Source: Lachnospiraceae bacterium (GTDB taxonomy: Bacteria; Bacillota; Clostridia; Lachnospirales; Lachnospiraceae). From it: DNA of 64,000 nt. Where the stretch lies: positions 62,001 to 126,000 of the forward strand of contig JAUNAJ010000001.1 in the NCBI GenBank assembly GCA_030527645.1. The letters run 5' to 3'. Position 1 is the stretch's first letter. The number at the start of each line of letters is the position of its first letter. The translations under genes were made by a program, and so were the position numbers. Shown here in pieces: positions 49,862-58,792 of this stretch. Below the pieces are notes generated by a model, which ran no database searches, was not told the origin of the DNA, and worked only from the letters and a program-made list of their open reading frames with translations.

Positions 49862-52000
49862 ATGCCAAAATCGTTATATATAGCAGAAAAACCAAGTGTG
49901 GCACAGGAATTTGCCAAAGCTCTTAGGGAAAATATGGGCCGGAGGGACGGCTATCTGGAGGGAGAGCATTCCGTTGTCACCTGGTGCGTCGGTCATCTGG
50001 TTACCATGAGCTATCCGGATGCCTACGACCCGGCTCTGAAGCGCTGGTCCTTTGAGACCATTCCGTTTCTGCCGAAGCAATTTAAATACGAGGTCATCCC
50101 TCAGGTAAAGAAGCAGTTTGCCATTGTGCAGGAGCTGCTGAATCGGAAGGATGTGGAGACGATCTACGTCTGTACCGACTCCGGACGGGAGGGAGAATAT
50201 ATCTATCGTCTGGTGGCTATGATGGCCGGGGTAAAGGACAAGAATCAGAAGCGTGTATGGATCGATTCTCAGACAGAGGAGGAGATCCTCAGAGGAATCC
50301 GCGAGGCAAAGGATCTGTCAGAATATGATAACCTGTCTGCCTCCGCCTATCTCCGTGCAAAGGAAGACTACCTGATGGGTATTAACTTTTCCCGTGCTCT
50401 GTCATTGAAGTACAGCAATTCCGTAACAAATTTTCTCGGCGGAAAGTACCAGGCGATTGCCGTCGGCCGTGTAATGACCTGCGTGCTGGGCATGGTGGTG
50501 CGCAGAGAGCGGGAGATCCGAAACTTTGACAAGACGCCCTTTTATCGTGTTATCAGCAATCTTTCGCTGGAGGGAAATGCCTTCACCGGGGAGTGGAGAG
50601 CCGTGGAGGGAAGCCGCTATTACCAGAGTCCTCTTCTATATAAGGAGAACGGTTTCAGGAAACGCCCCGATGCGGAACGGCTGATCCGGGAGCTGGAGAC
50701 AGAGACACCCGAGGTGCAGGTGAAAACGCCTCCCCCTGCTCATAATCCCAGAGGAGAGAGGGGAGAGCAGCAGGCGCTGGTGGATAAGGTAGAGAAAAAG
50801 AAGGAGACGAAAAATGCTCCTCTTCTGTACAATCTGGCAGAGCTGCAGAATGAATGCTCCAGACGATTCAAGATCAGTCCGGATCAGACCCTTTCCATCG
50901 TGCAGGAGCTTTATGAGAAGAAGCTGGTGACCTATCCCAGAACCGATGCCAGGGTACTGTCCTCGGCAGTAGCAAAGGAAATCTACAGAAATATCAAGGG
51001 ACTGACCAATTACCCTGCCTGCGCAGAGTATGCGGGAGAGGTATTGGAAGGCGGATCCTATAAGGGGATCGCAAAAACCAGATATACCAACGACAAGCAG
51101 ATCACCGATCACTACGCTATTATCCCCACCGGACAGGGAATCGGAAGTCTCGGAAAGCTTTCTGACCTGTCTGCAAAGGTCTATGATCTGATCGTTCGAA
51201 GGTTTTTAAGCATTTTCTATCCTCCGGCTGTCTACCGGAAGATCAGTGTGGAGACATTGGTGGAGGGAGAGCGTTTTTTCTCCTCCTTCCGTATTCTGGA
51301 GCAGGAGGGCTATCTGAAGGTGGCAGGCAGGAATACAGGAAAGACAAAACCTGCAAAGTCAAAGGCGGATGCAGCTGCTGATCCTGCCGGGGAGGATGCC
51401 GGAACGAACAGCTCCCCGAAGGCAAAGGAGCAGGAGGAAGAGATCACCTGGGACAAGAACTCCCTGCCTCTTCTTATGAGCCTGAAAAAGGGACAGCTCC
51501 TTCCTGTCAGCGGATATGAGATCAGGGAGGGAGAGACCTCTCCTCCCAAGCGGTACACCTCCGGTTCCATGATCCTTGCCATGGAGAATGCAGGTCAGCT
51601 CATTGAGGATGAGGAGCTCCGGGCACAGATCAAGGGAAGCGGAATCGGAACCTCCGCAACAAGAGCCGAGATCCTGAAGAAGCTGGTCAGCATAAAATAT
51701 CTCAGTCTGAACAAGAAAACCCAGGTGATCACCCCCACCCAGATGGGCGAGATGATCCATGATGTAGTATTCTGCTCCATTCGTGCTCTTCTGAATCCCG
51801 AGCTGACAGCCAGCTGGGAGAAAGGCCTTACCTATGTGGCAGACGGCTCCATTACCGAGGAAGAATATATGAAGAAGTTGGAGGGCTTTGTGGCAAAACA
51901 CACCAATAACGTGAAGCAGCTGAATAACCAGACCATACTGAATAATCAGTTCAACCACATCGCGCAGTATTACAAGAAAAGGAGTGCAAAAAAGGCATGA
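49862..52000 (+). CDS. topB: DNA topoisomerase III (type IA)
   Basis: 712 residues. TOPRIM starts SLYIAEKPSVAQEFAKAL and its acidic metal site is in CTDSGREGEYIYR. The catalytic Tyr358 is in LVTYPRTDAR, and GIGTSATRAEILKKL follows in the C-terminal half. A low-complexity Lys/Ala/Glu-rich insert at ~490-530 (TGKTKPAKSKADAAADPAG) is unusual and probably a flexible loop. No C-terminal zinc ribbons are seen. It relaxes or decatenates DNA. The gene overlaps the next by 4 bp (ATGA), suggesting coupling, though no functional link is known. Confidence 0.95.
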   Translation: MPKSLYIAEKPSVAQEFAKALRENMGRRDGYLEGEHSVVTWCVGHLVTMSYPDAYDPALKRWSFETIPFLPKQFKYEVIPQVKKQFAIVQELLNRKDVETIYVCTDSGREGEYIYRLVAMMAGVKDKNQKRVWIDSQTEEEILRGIREAKDLSEYDNLSASAYLRAKEDYLMGINFSRALSLKYSNSVTNFLGGKYQAIAVGRVMTCVLGMVVRREREIRNFDKTPFYRVISNLSLEGNAFTGEWRAVEGSRYYQSPLLYKENGFRKRPDAERLIRELETETPEVQVKTPPPAHNPRGERGEQQALVDKVEKKKETKNAPLLYNLAELQNECSRRFKISPDQTLSIVQELYEKKLVTYPRTDARVLSSAVAKEIYRNIKGLTNYPACAEYAGEVLEGGSYKGIAKTRYTNDKQITDHYAIIPTGQGIGSLGKLSDLSAKVYDLIVRRFLSIFYPPAVYRKISVETLVEGERFFSSFRILEQEGYLKVAGRNTGKTKPAKSKADAAADPAGEDAGTNSSPKAKEQEEEITWDKNSLPLLMSLKKGQLLPVSGYEIREGETSPPKRYTSGSMILAMENAGQLIEDEELRAQIKGSGIGTSATRAEILKKLVSIKYLSLNKKTQVITPTQMGEMIHDVVFCSIRALLNPELTASWEKGLTYVADGSITEEEYMKKLEGFVAKHTNNVKQLNNQTILNNQFNHIAQYYKKRSAKKA

Positions 52001-52662
52001 AATACGCATCCATTGCTGAATTATACGATTTATCACAGACCATGGCAGCAGAGCTGTTTGAAGGAAAGACCTACCCCTGGGAGGTGCTCCCCGAGATCAG
52101 GGAATTTATCCTGAAGCTGGGAGAATCTCTGCCGGAAGAGGAATATGATAAAACCGGAGAAAATATCTGGATTGCCAAAGACGTAAAGGTGGCTCCGACA
52201 GCATCCATTACAGGTCCCTGTATCATCGGAAAGGGTACGGAGGTGCGCCCCGGGGCATTTATCAGAGGCAGTGTCATTGTGGGAGAAGGCTGTGTCGTAG
52301 GCAATTCCACAGAGCTGAAAAACGTAGTGCTGTTCAACAGCGTGCAGGTACCCCACTACAACTACGTAGGCGACTCCGTTCTTGGCTATAAGTCCCATAT
52401 GGGAGCCGGCTCTATTACCTCCAATGTAAAGGCAGATAAAACACTGGTGGTAGTTAAGGGAGAGGACGAGCAGATCGCAACCGGAATGAAGAAGTTCGGA
52501 GCCATGCTGGGAGACTATGCCGAGATCGGCTGCAACAGCGTGCTGAACCCCGGAACCGTCATCGGAGCCCGTTCCAACGTGTACCCTCTGTCCAGCGTCA
52601 GAGGCGTGGTACCTTCAGAGTCCATCTGGAAGGGAACCGGGAAGATTGTAAAGAAATATTGA
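51997..52662 (+). CDS. Left-handed beta-helix (GlmU-like) acyltransferase-family protein
   Basis: 221 residues. The N-terminal ~55 residues are helical; the rest contains hexapeptide repeats (VAPTASITGPCIIGKGTEV, IVGEGCVVGNSTELKN, VIGARSNVYPLSSVRGVV) that build a left-handed beta-helix. This resembles the acetyltransferase half of GlmU without the uridylyltransferase. Family members often trimerise and transfer acetyl groups to sugar nucleotides or act as scaffolds. The catalytic His equivalent may be in the HMGAGS stretch. ATGA overlap with topB. No signal peptide. The substrate is not assigned. Confidence 0.82.
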   Translation: MKYASIAELYDLSQTMAAELFEGKTYPWEVLPEIREFILKLGESLPEEEYDKTGENIWIAKDVKVAPTASITGPCIIGKGTEVRPGAFIRGSVIVGEGCVVGNSTELKNVVLFNSVQVPHYNYVGDSVLGYKSHMGAGSITSNVKADKTLVVVKGEDEQIATGMKKFGAMLGDYAEIGCNSVLNPGTVIGARSNVYPLSSVRGVVPSESIWKGTGKIVKKY

Positions 52663-52781
52663 GAAATCAAAAACATCTTTACTTATTGTCGAAATTATGC
52701 GAAAATGAATCCGAGTGTAGAGTACTGTTTCTATGCTGAAACGTGCGGCAGAAATTCTATCTTTTGAAAGGAGATTGTTAA

Positions 52782-53474
52782 ATGATTTACACAAAAGAAG
52801 TTCAGAACATGTGTCCTGTAGCAAAGGGCGCTAAGCATGATCCTGCTCCGATCCCGGAAGAGGGAAAGTGGGTCCATGCAAAACAGATTGGTGATATTTC
52901 CGGATTTACCCATGGTATCGGCTGGTGTGCACCGCAGCAGGGTGCCTGCAAGCTGACACTGAATGTAAAAGAGGGAATCATCGAGGAAGCCCTTGTAGAG
53001 ACGATCGGATGCTCCGGTATGACACATTCTGCAGCAATGGCAGCTGAAATTCTTCAGGGTAAAACAATCCTTGAGGCTCTGAATACAGACCTTGTGTGTG
53101 ATGCGATCAACACAGCTATGAGAGAGCTGTTCCTTCAGATCGTTTACGGACGTACTCAGAGTGCATTCTCTGATGACGGACTTGCAGTTGGTGCAGGACT
53201 TGAGGATCTGGGAAAAGGACTTCGTTCTCAGGTAGGTACTATGTACGCTACAAAGGAGAAAGGCGTTCGTTACCTGGAGATGGCAGAGGGATATGTTACA
53301 GGAATCGCTCTGGACGCTGCTGACGAGGTAATCGGATATCAGTTCGTTTCTCTTGGAAAGATGACTGACTTCATCAAAAAAGGTGATGACCCGAACACTG
53401 CATGGGAGAAGGCAAAAGGTCAGTACGGCCGTGTAGCTGATGCAGTTAAGATCATTGATCCTCGTGTAGAGTAA
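52782..53474 (+). CDS. NifU/IscU-like iron-sulfur cluster scaffold protein
   Basis: 230 residues. Cys residues fit an IscU-type site: GWCAPQQGACK and IGCSGMTHSAAMAAEIL, where the latter corresponds to the GCGSAIASSS helix of IscU, with a further Cys in DLVCDA. The C-terminal ~80 residues are an extra domain not in E. coli IscU (LEMAEGYVTGIALDAADEVIGY). It precedes the GGGtGRT gene by 20 bp, an arrangement conserved in many anaerobes. The encoded complex may assemble or deliver Fe-S clusters, but no client is known. AAAGGAGA before the ATG. The strong site and compact gene suggest high expression. Confidence 0.85.
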   Translation: MIYTKEVQNMCPVAKGAKHDPAPIPEEGKWVHAKQIGDISGFTHGIGWCAPQQGACKLTLNVKEGIIEEALVETIGCSGMTHSAAMAAEILQGKTILEALNTDLVCDAINTAMRELFLQIVYGRTQSAFSDDGLAVGAGLEDLGKGLRSQVGTMYATKEKGVRYLEMAEGYVTGIALDAADEVIGYQFVSLGKMTDFIKKGDDPNTAWEKAKGQYGRVADAVKIIDPRVE

Positions 53475-53494
53475 TAGAAAGGAGAGCAACGAAC

Positions 53495-54505
53495 ATGGCA
53501 TTATTTGAGTCTTATGAAAGAAGAATTGACCAGATCAACGCTGTCCTGAACAGCTACGGTATCAGCTCCATTGAAGAGGCTGAGAAGATTACAAAGGACG
53601 CTGGTCTCGATGTATACAATTTAATCAAAGGCATTCAGCCGATCTGTTTTGAGAACGCTTGCTGGGCTTACATTGTAGGTGCTGCAATCGCAATCAAGAA
53701 AGACTGCCGCAAAGCTTCTGACGCAGCAGCAGCAATCGGAGAGGGAATCCAGTCCTTCTGTATCCCGGGTTCTGTAGCAGATCATCGTAAAGTAGGTCTG
53801 GGACACGGAAACCTCGGAAAGATGCTCCTTGAGGAGGAGACAGAGTGCTTCTGCTTCCTGGCAGGACATGAGTCCTTTGCAGCAGCTGAGGGTGCAATCG
53901 GTATCGCTGAGAAAGCAAACAAGGTTCGTCAGAAACCGCTGCGCGTTATCCTGAACGGTCTTGGAAAAGACGCTGCTCAGATCATCGCTCGTATCAACGG
54001 ATTTACCTATGTTGAGACAAAATACGATTACAAAGAAGCAAAACTGAACGTAATCTATGAGAAAGCTTACTCAGACGGACTTCGCGCTTCTGTAAAATGC
54101 TACGGATCTGACGATGTTCAGGAAGGTGTTGCAATCATGCATCACGAGAACGTAGGTGTTTCCATTACAGGTAACTCTACAAACCCGACCCGTTTCCAGC
54201 ACCCGACAGCAGGTACCTACAAAAAAGAGTGTATCGAGCAGGGTAAAAAATACTTCTCAGTTGCTTCCGGCGGCGGTACAGGACGTACTCTGCATCCGGA
54301 TAACATGGCAGCAGGTCCTGCATCCTATGGTATGACCGATACAATGGGACGTATGCACAGCGATGCTCAGTTCGCAGGTTCTTCTTCCGTTCCGGCTCAT
54401 GTAGAGATGATGGGTCTGATCGGTGCAGGTAACAACCCGATGGTTGGTATGACTGTAGCTGTAGCCGTTTCCGTTGAGGAGGCTGCAAGAGCCGGCAAGT
54501 TCTGA
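53495..54505 (+). CDS. GGGtGRT family protein, unknown function
   Basis: 336 residues. It carries the defining SVASGGGTGRTLHPDN stretch (near residue ~257-272), a long N-terminal helical region with QPICFENACWAYIVG, and FCFLAGHESFAAAEGAIG. The GGGTGRT loop looks like a phosphate- or cofactor-binding turn but is not a P-loop. The family is defined by its partner gene (NifU-like, here 20 bp upstream). Cys residues at ICFENACW and SFCIPGS could ligand metal. Function is unknown; an anaerobic Fe-S or C1-related enzyme is a guess. AGAAAGGAGAG precedes the ATG. Terminator at 54629-54656. Confidence 0.88.
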   Translation: MALFESYERRIDQINAVLNSYGISSIEEAEKITKDAGLDVYNLIKGIQPICFENACWAYIVGAAIAIKKDCRKASDAAAAIGEGIQSFCIPGSVADHRKVGLGHGNLGKMLLEEETECFCFLAGHESFAAAEGAIGIAEKANKVRQKPLRVILNGLGKDAAQIIARINGFTYVETKYDYKEAKLNVIYEKAYSDGLRASVKCYGSDDVQEGVAIMHHENVGVSITGNSTNPTRFQHPTAGTYKKECIEQGKKYFSVASGGGTGRTLHPDNMAAGPASYGMTDTMGRMHSDAQFAGSSSVPAHVEMMGLIGAGNNPMVGMTVAVAVSVEEAARAGKF

Positions 54506-54522
54506 TAAGTTCTGTATCTGCA

Positions 54523-54546
54523 CATGTAGGGGAGGTTCCCCCTTGA
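54523..54546 (+). repeat. Fragment of element A/B 3' end
   Basis: TGTAGGGGAGGTTCCCC followed by TTGAATAGTAA, matching the end of elements A and B. No rest of the element is recognisable upstream. Confidence 0.5.
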
Positions 54547-54628
54547 ATAGTAATGAACCTTTGCTATCCGGTGGAAGCGTATGTATCATGTAAACATGCA
54601 GTAGTACCGATAGTTAGCAATGTTAATT

Positions 54629-54656
54629 AGAGAACGTCCATCGGACGTTCTCTTTG
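54629..54656 (+). terminator. Terminator of the GGGtGRT operon
   Basis: AGAGAACGTCC, ATC loop, GGACGTTCTCT then TTG. A second perfect stem, AAAGGCAGCAGAT / TCTGCTGCCTTT, lies at 54669-54699. Confidence 0.85.
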
Positions 54657-54845
54657 CATACATGGCAATAAAGGCAGCAGATCAAATCTGCTGCCTTTAC
54701 TCAATTAAGGAGCGATTGAATGGGAAAGATGACAGTATATCACGGAGGATATACCCCAGTAAAACCAGAGGAACGCTATTTGCCGTTTACGAAATAAACA
54801 GGGAAAAACAAAAAATAAACTACAAAAACGAAATATTGCATCATT

Positions 54846-54874
54846 GGAAAAGGTATACGCAGACCCTATACTTT
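54846..54874 (+). promoter_or_regulatory. Promoter of iolE
   Basis: TTGGAA, 17 nt, TATACT; 45 bp before the ATG at 54919. Confidence 0.65.
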
Positions 54875-54918
54875 GGTCATCGAAAGTACAGTAAAATAGT
54901 CAATAGGAGAAAAGAAGA

Positions 54919-55809
54919 ATGTTTAATAATGTAAAGCTTGGGATTGCTCCCATCGGATGGACCAATGATGACATGCCTCAGCTTGGAGGAGAATTGACGT
55001 TTGAGCAGATGATTTCAGAAGCTGCTCTTGCAGGATTTCAAGGTACGGAAGTCGGAGGAAAGTTTCCCTCAGATCCTGCTGTTTTAAGCCGGTCGCTGGA
55101 CTTGAGAGGCTTAAAAATCGCTAGCCAGTGGTTTTCTGCATTTCTCTGCTCCAGATCCTATGAGGAGAACGAAAGAGAATTTCTGAAGCAGCTGGATTTT
55201 CTGGAAGCTGTGGGAGCCAGCCGGATTAATGTTTGCGAATTAACACGAAATTTATTTGCAGAAGAGTGTTCTATGTTCGGAGAAAATAAACCGGCAGCTG
55301 ACGATGAAGAGTGGGAAAAACTCTGCAGCGGGTTGAACAGGCTTGGGAAAATAGCAGCCGGCCGGGGATTCAGGCTTTGCTTCCATCATCACATGGGTAC
55401 GATTGTGCAGACCTTTGAGGAGACGAAACGTCTTCTGGATAACACAGATCCGGAAGCTGTGTTTCTGTGTTTCGATACGGGACATTTTACTTTCTCAGGA
55501 GAGGATGCTGTTAAAGCTGCAAAAGTTTTCGGACCGCGAATCGGACATGTTCATCTGAAAGATATCCGTCCGGACAGAATGGATCAGGCGTATAGGGAAG
55601 GATATAAATTCCGCAAGGCGGTTATCGAGGGATGCTTTACCGTTCCTGGAGATGGCTGTGTGGATTTTCCGGGAATATTTCAGGCCCTGAAAGAAGCACA
55701 CTACGAGGGATGGTTTATTGTAGAAGCAGAGCAGGATCCATCCATTGCCAATCCCTTTGAATATGCTTTAAAAGCCCGGGATTACCTTCGGAAAACCGCA
55801 TCCATATAA
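54919..55809 (+). CDS. iolE: Myo-inosose-2 dehydratase (IolE-type)
   Basis: 296 residues, xylose-isomerase-like TIM-barrel fold. IolE features are the start LGIAPIGWTNDDMPQLGG and the metal residues in FHHHMGTIVQT, CFDTGHF, VHLKDI and FIVEAEQDPS. It dehydrates scyllo-inosose to 3D-trihydroxycyclohexane-dione in inositol breakdown. The AATAGGAGA site precedes the ATG. Related sugar-phosphate isomerase/epimerase functions cannot be fully excluded. It forms a short unit ending in the terminator at 55841-55881. The dehydrogenase that would feed it, iolG, lies at 60530-61543. Confidence 0.82.
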   Translation: MFNNVKLGIAPIGWTNDDMPQLGGELTFEQMISEAALAGFQGTEVGGKFPSDPAVLSRSLDLRGLKIASQWFSAFLCSRSYEENEREFLKQLDFLEAVGASRINVCELTRNLFAEECSMFGENKPAADDEEWEKLCSGLNRLGKIAAGRGFRLCFHHHMGTIVQTFEETKRLLDNTDPEAVFLCFDTGHFTFSGEDAVKAAKVFGPRIGHVHLKDIRPDRMDQAYREGYKFRKAVIEGCFTVPGDGCVDFPGIFQALKEAHYEGWFIVEAEQDPSIANPFEYALKARDYLRKTASI

Positions 55810-55840
55810 TGGACGGAAGACAGAATAGACTGAGTACAGC

Positions 55841-55881
55841 GGCAGAACGGCAGGAAGGATTCCGGCTGTTCTGCCTTTTTT
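55841..55881 (+). terminator. iolE terminator
   Basis: GGCAGAACGGC / GCTGTTCTGCC stem (one G-U) and a T-run. Confidence 0.82.
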
Positions 55882-55894
55882 GCGCGAACAATGA

Positions 55895-55975
55895 GCCATG
55901 CGGACATGCTTGCATGTCCATATGGCGACTGTCGCGACAACTTGAGAAACTCGCAAAGCGTGTTTCTCATAGTTG
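55895..55975. repeat. Cluster of palindromes between iolE and the sensor kinase gene
   Basis: Nested GCCAT-GGACATGC-TT-GCATGTCC-ATGGC (55895-55926), palindrome TGTCGCGACA (55930-55939), and a stem TGAGAAAC / GTTTCTCA (55943-55950 and 55962-55969) extended by flanking CAAC / GTTG. No ORF. It may be a structured RNA leader of the kinase gene or a mobile palindromic element. Confidence 0.5.
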
Positions 55976-56106
55976 CATGTATGCGGAAGTGAAGGTCCGG
56001 TGAATCGTTGCTCTGTTTGTAAAATTGAAAAATGGTGTATGACAGTACGAGAATTTCAAAAAGAAACAGGGTATGTTATACTGATATAAAAAGAAAGAGG
56101 GGCGGT

Positions 56107-57819
56107 ATGAAAACGAGAATTCAAAATATTTTCGAAAATATGGAATTTAAACAGAAAATCCTGGTTATGTTTATTGCTGCTTCCATGCTGCTTTCGATTC
56201 TGCTGTCATTTGGCTTTTACAATCGTTCTGCGGAAACAATCCAGGAAAACTACAGGAAGTCCATGGAAAACAGCCTGACTGCACTGACAAAAAGCTTTGA
56301 CAGTATCATGAGAGATGCCTACTCTGCCGGTGTTTATGCAGCTTCTGATCAGACAATACAGGATTTAATGACGGAAACGGAATCATTTCAGGACCTGGAA
56401 GAGGAACTGATCCGCTATAAAAATCTCAATTCTGCCATTCAGTCTGTATACTGCTATTTGGACGATGCGGATGTACTGGTGAAGCTTGGATCGGAAGGCG
56501 CGCAGATAACAGAGAATACCGAAGCTGTCACCGGCTGGATGGAAGAAATTCGATCCATGCAGGCAGACCGTCCACTGACTCCTGTATTTCTGAAGGACAG
56601 CACTTCCCTGATTCAGCATAATTATTTTACTTTTGAGCAGGATGTCATTGATGACAGTGGAGAGACAATCGGATTTATTTTTGTGAATGTGGATGAGAGG
56701 GATATATGGTTTCAAAGTCTGCAGAATTCTGTGGGAGACGGAATCGACAGTTATATTGTGCTGGGAGAACATAATCTGGTGGCTTCTGCTGAACAGACGA
56801 ATCTTTTGAATACCTCACTGGTGATTTCGGAAGACAGTTTTACCGTAACAGCGGATATGTCCATGTCGGATTATCGGATTATTTCTGTTTCAGATAAAGC
56901 AGCCATGCTGTCTGATATCAAATCTGCCAGAAATTATATCCTGGCCTTTGCATTGCTTCTGAACTTCTTTTTCTGCGTGCCGATCTATTCGATGGTTCGG
57001 AGACTGATGCAGCCCATCAATGATCTGGAAGAGACCATGGAGCACCTGAAAGAAGGCGATTTAAGTGCCAGAGCTGAGGTTTATCATCATGATGAAATCG
57101 GCAGACTGACAGAAAATTTCAACGATATGCTTGCAAAAATGGAAGAACTGATTGACGAGCTGGTAAAAGAAAGAATGCTGAAGAAAGAAGCTGAGATCGA
57201 AGCCCTGCAATATCAGATCACCCCCCATTTTATGTACAATACGCTGGCTTCTATTAAGTATGCAGCAATGATTGGGCGGGGAGAAAAGGTGCCGGAGCTT
57301 TTGCAGGCTTTTACGGAGCTTCTTCGCATCAGTGCCAGTGACAGAGGTTCCTTTATTACAGTGGAGCAGGAAGTGCACATGGTGGAGAATTATGTCCGGC
57401 TGCAGAGATTCCGCTATGATAACAGCTTTGCTGTGTCGTTTGCTGTTGAATCACAGACAGAAAATTTCTATGTGCCCCGGCTGCTCATCCAGCCGCTGGT
57501 AGAGAATGCGATTCTTCACGGTCTTGATCATAAGCAGAAGGATAACCGTATTCATGTGGACATCCGTCAGAAGGAAAGAAATCTGGAGATCCGTGTTATG
57601 GACAACGGAAGCGGAATGACAGAGGAGGAAATAGTGGACCTGCTGAACGGCACAAAGCGCACGAAATTCAGTGGAATCGGTATCAATAATATAAAGGAGC
57701 GGCTGAAGCTGTACTACGGAGATAAAGGAGAGCTGCGCTATGAGTCTTCTCCCGGAGAAGGAACGGAAGCAGTCATCATTCTGCCGGTGTCTGATAATCC
57801 GGATCGTTATACAATATGA
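56107..57819 (+). CDS. YesM-type sensor histidine kinase
   Basis: 570 residues. TM1 is at ~18-40 (ILVMFIAASMLLSILLSFGF), with an extracytoplasmic sensing domain ~40-280 and TM2 ~282-300. HAMP follows (RRLMQPINDLEETMEHLKEG), then the His_kinase box LQYQITPHFMYNTLA with phospho-acceptor His374, and HATPase_c with N box LVENAILHGLDHK and G box DNGSGMTEEE. This class senses sugars and oligosaccharides through a binding protein. ATG 56107 has GAGG 6 nt upstream. The stop overlaps the ribosome site of the next gene, a binding lipoprotein, and the response regulator follows. Confidence 0.92.
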   Translation: MKTRIQNIFENMEFKQKILVMFIAASMLLSILLSFGFYNRSAETIQENYRKSMENSLTALTKSFDSIMRDAYSAGVYAASDQTIQDLMTETESFQDLEEELIRYKNLNSAIQSVYCYLDDADVLVKLGSEGAQITENTEAVTGWMEEIRSMQADRPLTPVFLKDSTSLIQHNYFTFEQDVIDDSGETIGFIFVNVDERDIWFQSLQNSVGDGIDSYIVLGEHNLVASAEQTNLLNTSLVISEDSFTVTADMSMSDYRIISVSDKAAMLSDIKSARNYILAFALLLNFFFCVPIYSMVRRLMQPINDLEETMEHLKEGDLSARAEVYHHDEIGRLTENFNDMLAKMEELIDELVKERMLKKEAEIEALQYQITPHFMYNTLASIKYAAMIGRGEKVPELLQAFTELLRISASDRGSFITVEQEVHMVENYVRLQRFRYDNSFAVSFAVESQTENFYVPRLLIQPLVENAILHGLDHKQKDNRIHVDIRQKERNLEIRVMDNGSGMTEEEIVDLLNGTKRTKFSGIGINNIKERLKLYYGDKGELRYESSPGEGTEAVIILPVSDNPDRYTI

Positions 57820-57829
57820 GAGGCAAGCT

Positions 57830-58792
57830 ATAAAGAAAAATTATTTGATGCTGCTGGCTGCAGTCTTGTGTCTGACCGGCTGCAGCGCTGAACAGCAGGA
57901 AGAATCAAAAGCCGAAGAGCCGGTTGAGATTATTGCAATCACAAAAGCCATGAACTCTCTTCACTGGCAGTCTGTAAATGACGGTATGCAGCAGGCGGCG
58001 GAAGAATATAATGTGAATCTGACGGTTTTATGGCCGGAGGAGGAGAGTGATGCAGAAACACAAAGCAGAATTCTTTCCAATGCTGCTGCAATGGATCCTG
58101 ATATTCTCCTGCTTGCTCCCTGCAGTGCGGCAGACGCCCGGGAGCAGGTTGAAGCTGCAGCAGACAGAGGAATAGAGATTGTTTATATGGATGAGGAACC
58201 GGAGGGACTGGAAGGAGTGTCCTATGTGGGATCCGATAATTATTATGCAGGAGTTCTTGCGGCGAGGTCCCTGGCGGAAGCACTTCCGGAGGGAGCAGAG
58301 GTGGCAGTGATCAGCGGCAGTCAGAATCAGATTGCCCACAGCAAACGGACAGCCGGATTTGCAGATACGATAGCAGAAGAATCTTCATTGAACTGTGTCA
58401 ATGTTGTAGAGGTTCCGGACTGTTCCCTGATCGGAGGTCAGAAGGCTATGCGGGAGCTGCTGGAGGAATATGAGAATCTGAAGGGAGTATTCTGCACCAA
58501 TGCTCTGATGGTTATGGGCGCTGCAGAACAATGCCAGACGGAAGACCGTGCAGACCTGCAGCTTGTCGGAATGGATTCCCAGAGCGATGCCATGAATGCG
58601 GTAAAAGAGGGAATCATTCTTGCAATGGTCAGTCAGAACGGATATGAGATAGGATATCAGGCTGTTGAGAAATCTATTTTGCAGCTTCAGAGGGAGGCAG
58701 TTGGAGAAATCACTACTATTGAGAATTCCCTTATCACGCAGGACAATGCGGAGCAATTTCTGCATGAGTATGTATCGGAGGGACGGAAATGA
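57830..58792 (+). CDS. Sugar-binding lipoprotein of a three-component sensor
   Basis: About 320 residues. The N-terminus reads (I/M)KKNYLMLLAAVLCLTGC: a typical lipoprotein signal, lipobox LTGC. The codon at the expected start is ATA (57830-57832), 6 nt after GAGAGG. The first in-frame ATG (57848) or TTG (57845) would remove the two lysines and has no ribosome site. The mature part is a periplasmic-binding-protein type 1 fold (IIAITKAMNSLHWQSVNDGM, ILLLAPCSAADAREQ, VGMDSQSDAMNAVKEG). Lying between kinase and regulator genes, it probably presents sugar to the kinase rather than feeding a transporter. The stop overlaps the next start (ATGA). Confidence 0.8.
   Translation: MKKNYLMLLAAVLCLTGCSAEQQEESKAEEPVEIIAITKAMNSLHWQSVNDGMQQAAEEYNVNLTVLWPEEESDAETQSRILSNAAAMDPDILLLAPCSAADAREQVEAAADRGIEIVYMDEEPEGLEGVSYVGSDNYYAGVLAARSLAEALPEGAEVAVISGSQNQIAHSKRTAGFADTIAEESSLNCVNVVEVPDCSLIGGQKAMRELLEEYENLKGVFCTNALMVMGAAEQCQTEDRADLQLVGMDSQSDAMNAVKEGIILAMVSQNGYEIGYQAVEKSILQLQREAVGEITTIENSLITQDNAEQFLHEYVSEGRK

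Noticed and set aside
54620-54934. 104-codon ORF between the GGGtGRT gene and iolE
   Set aside because: Crosses a terminator, a second hairpin and the iolE promoter; no ribosome site.
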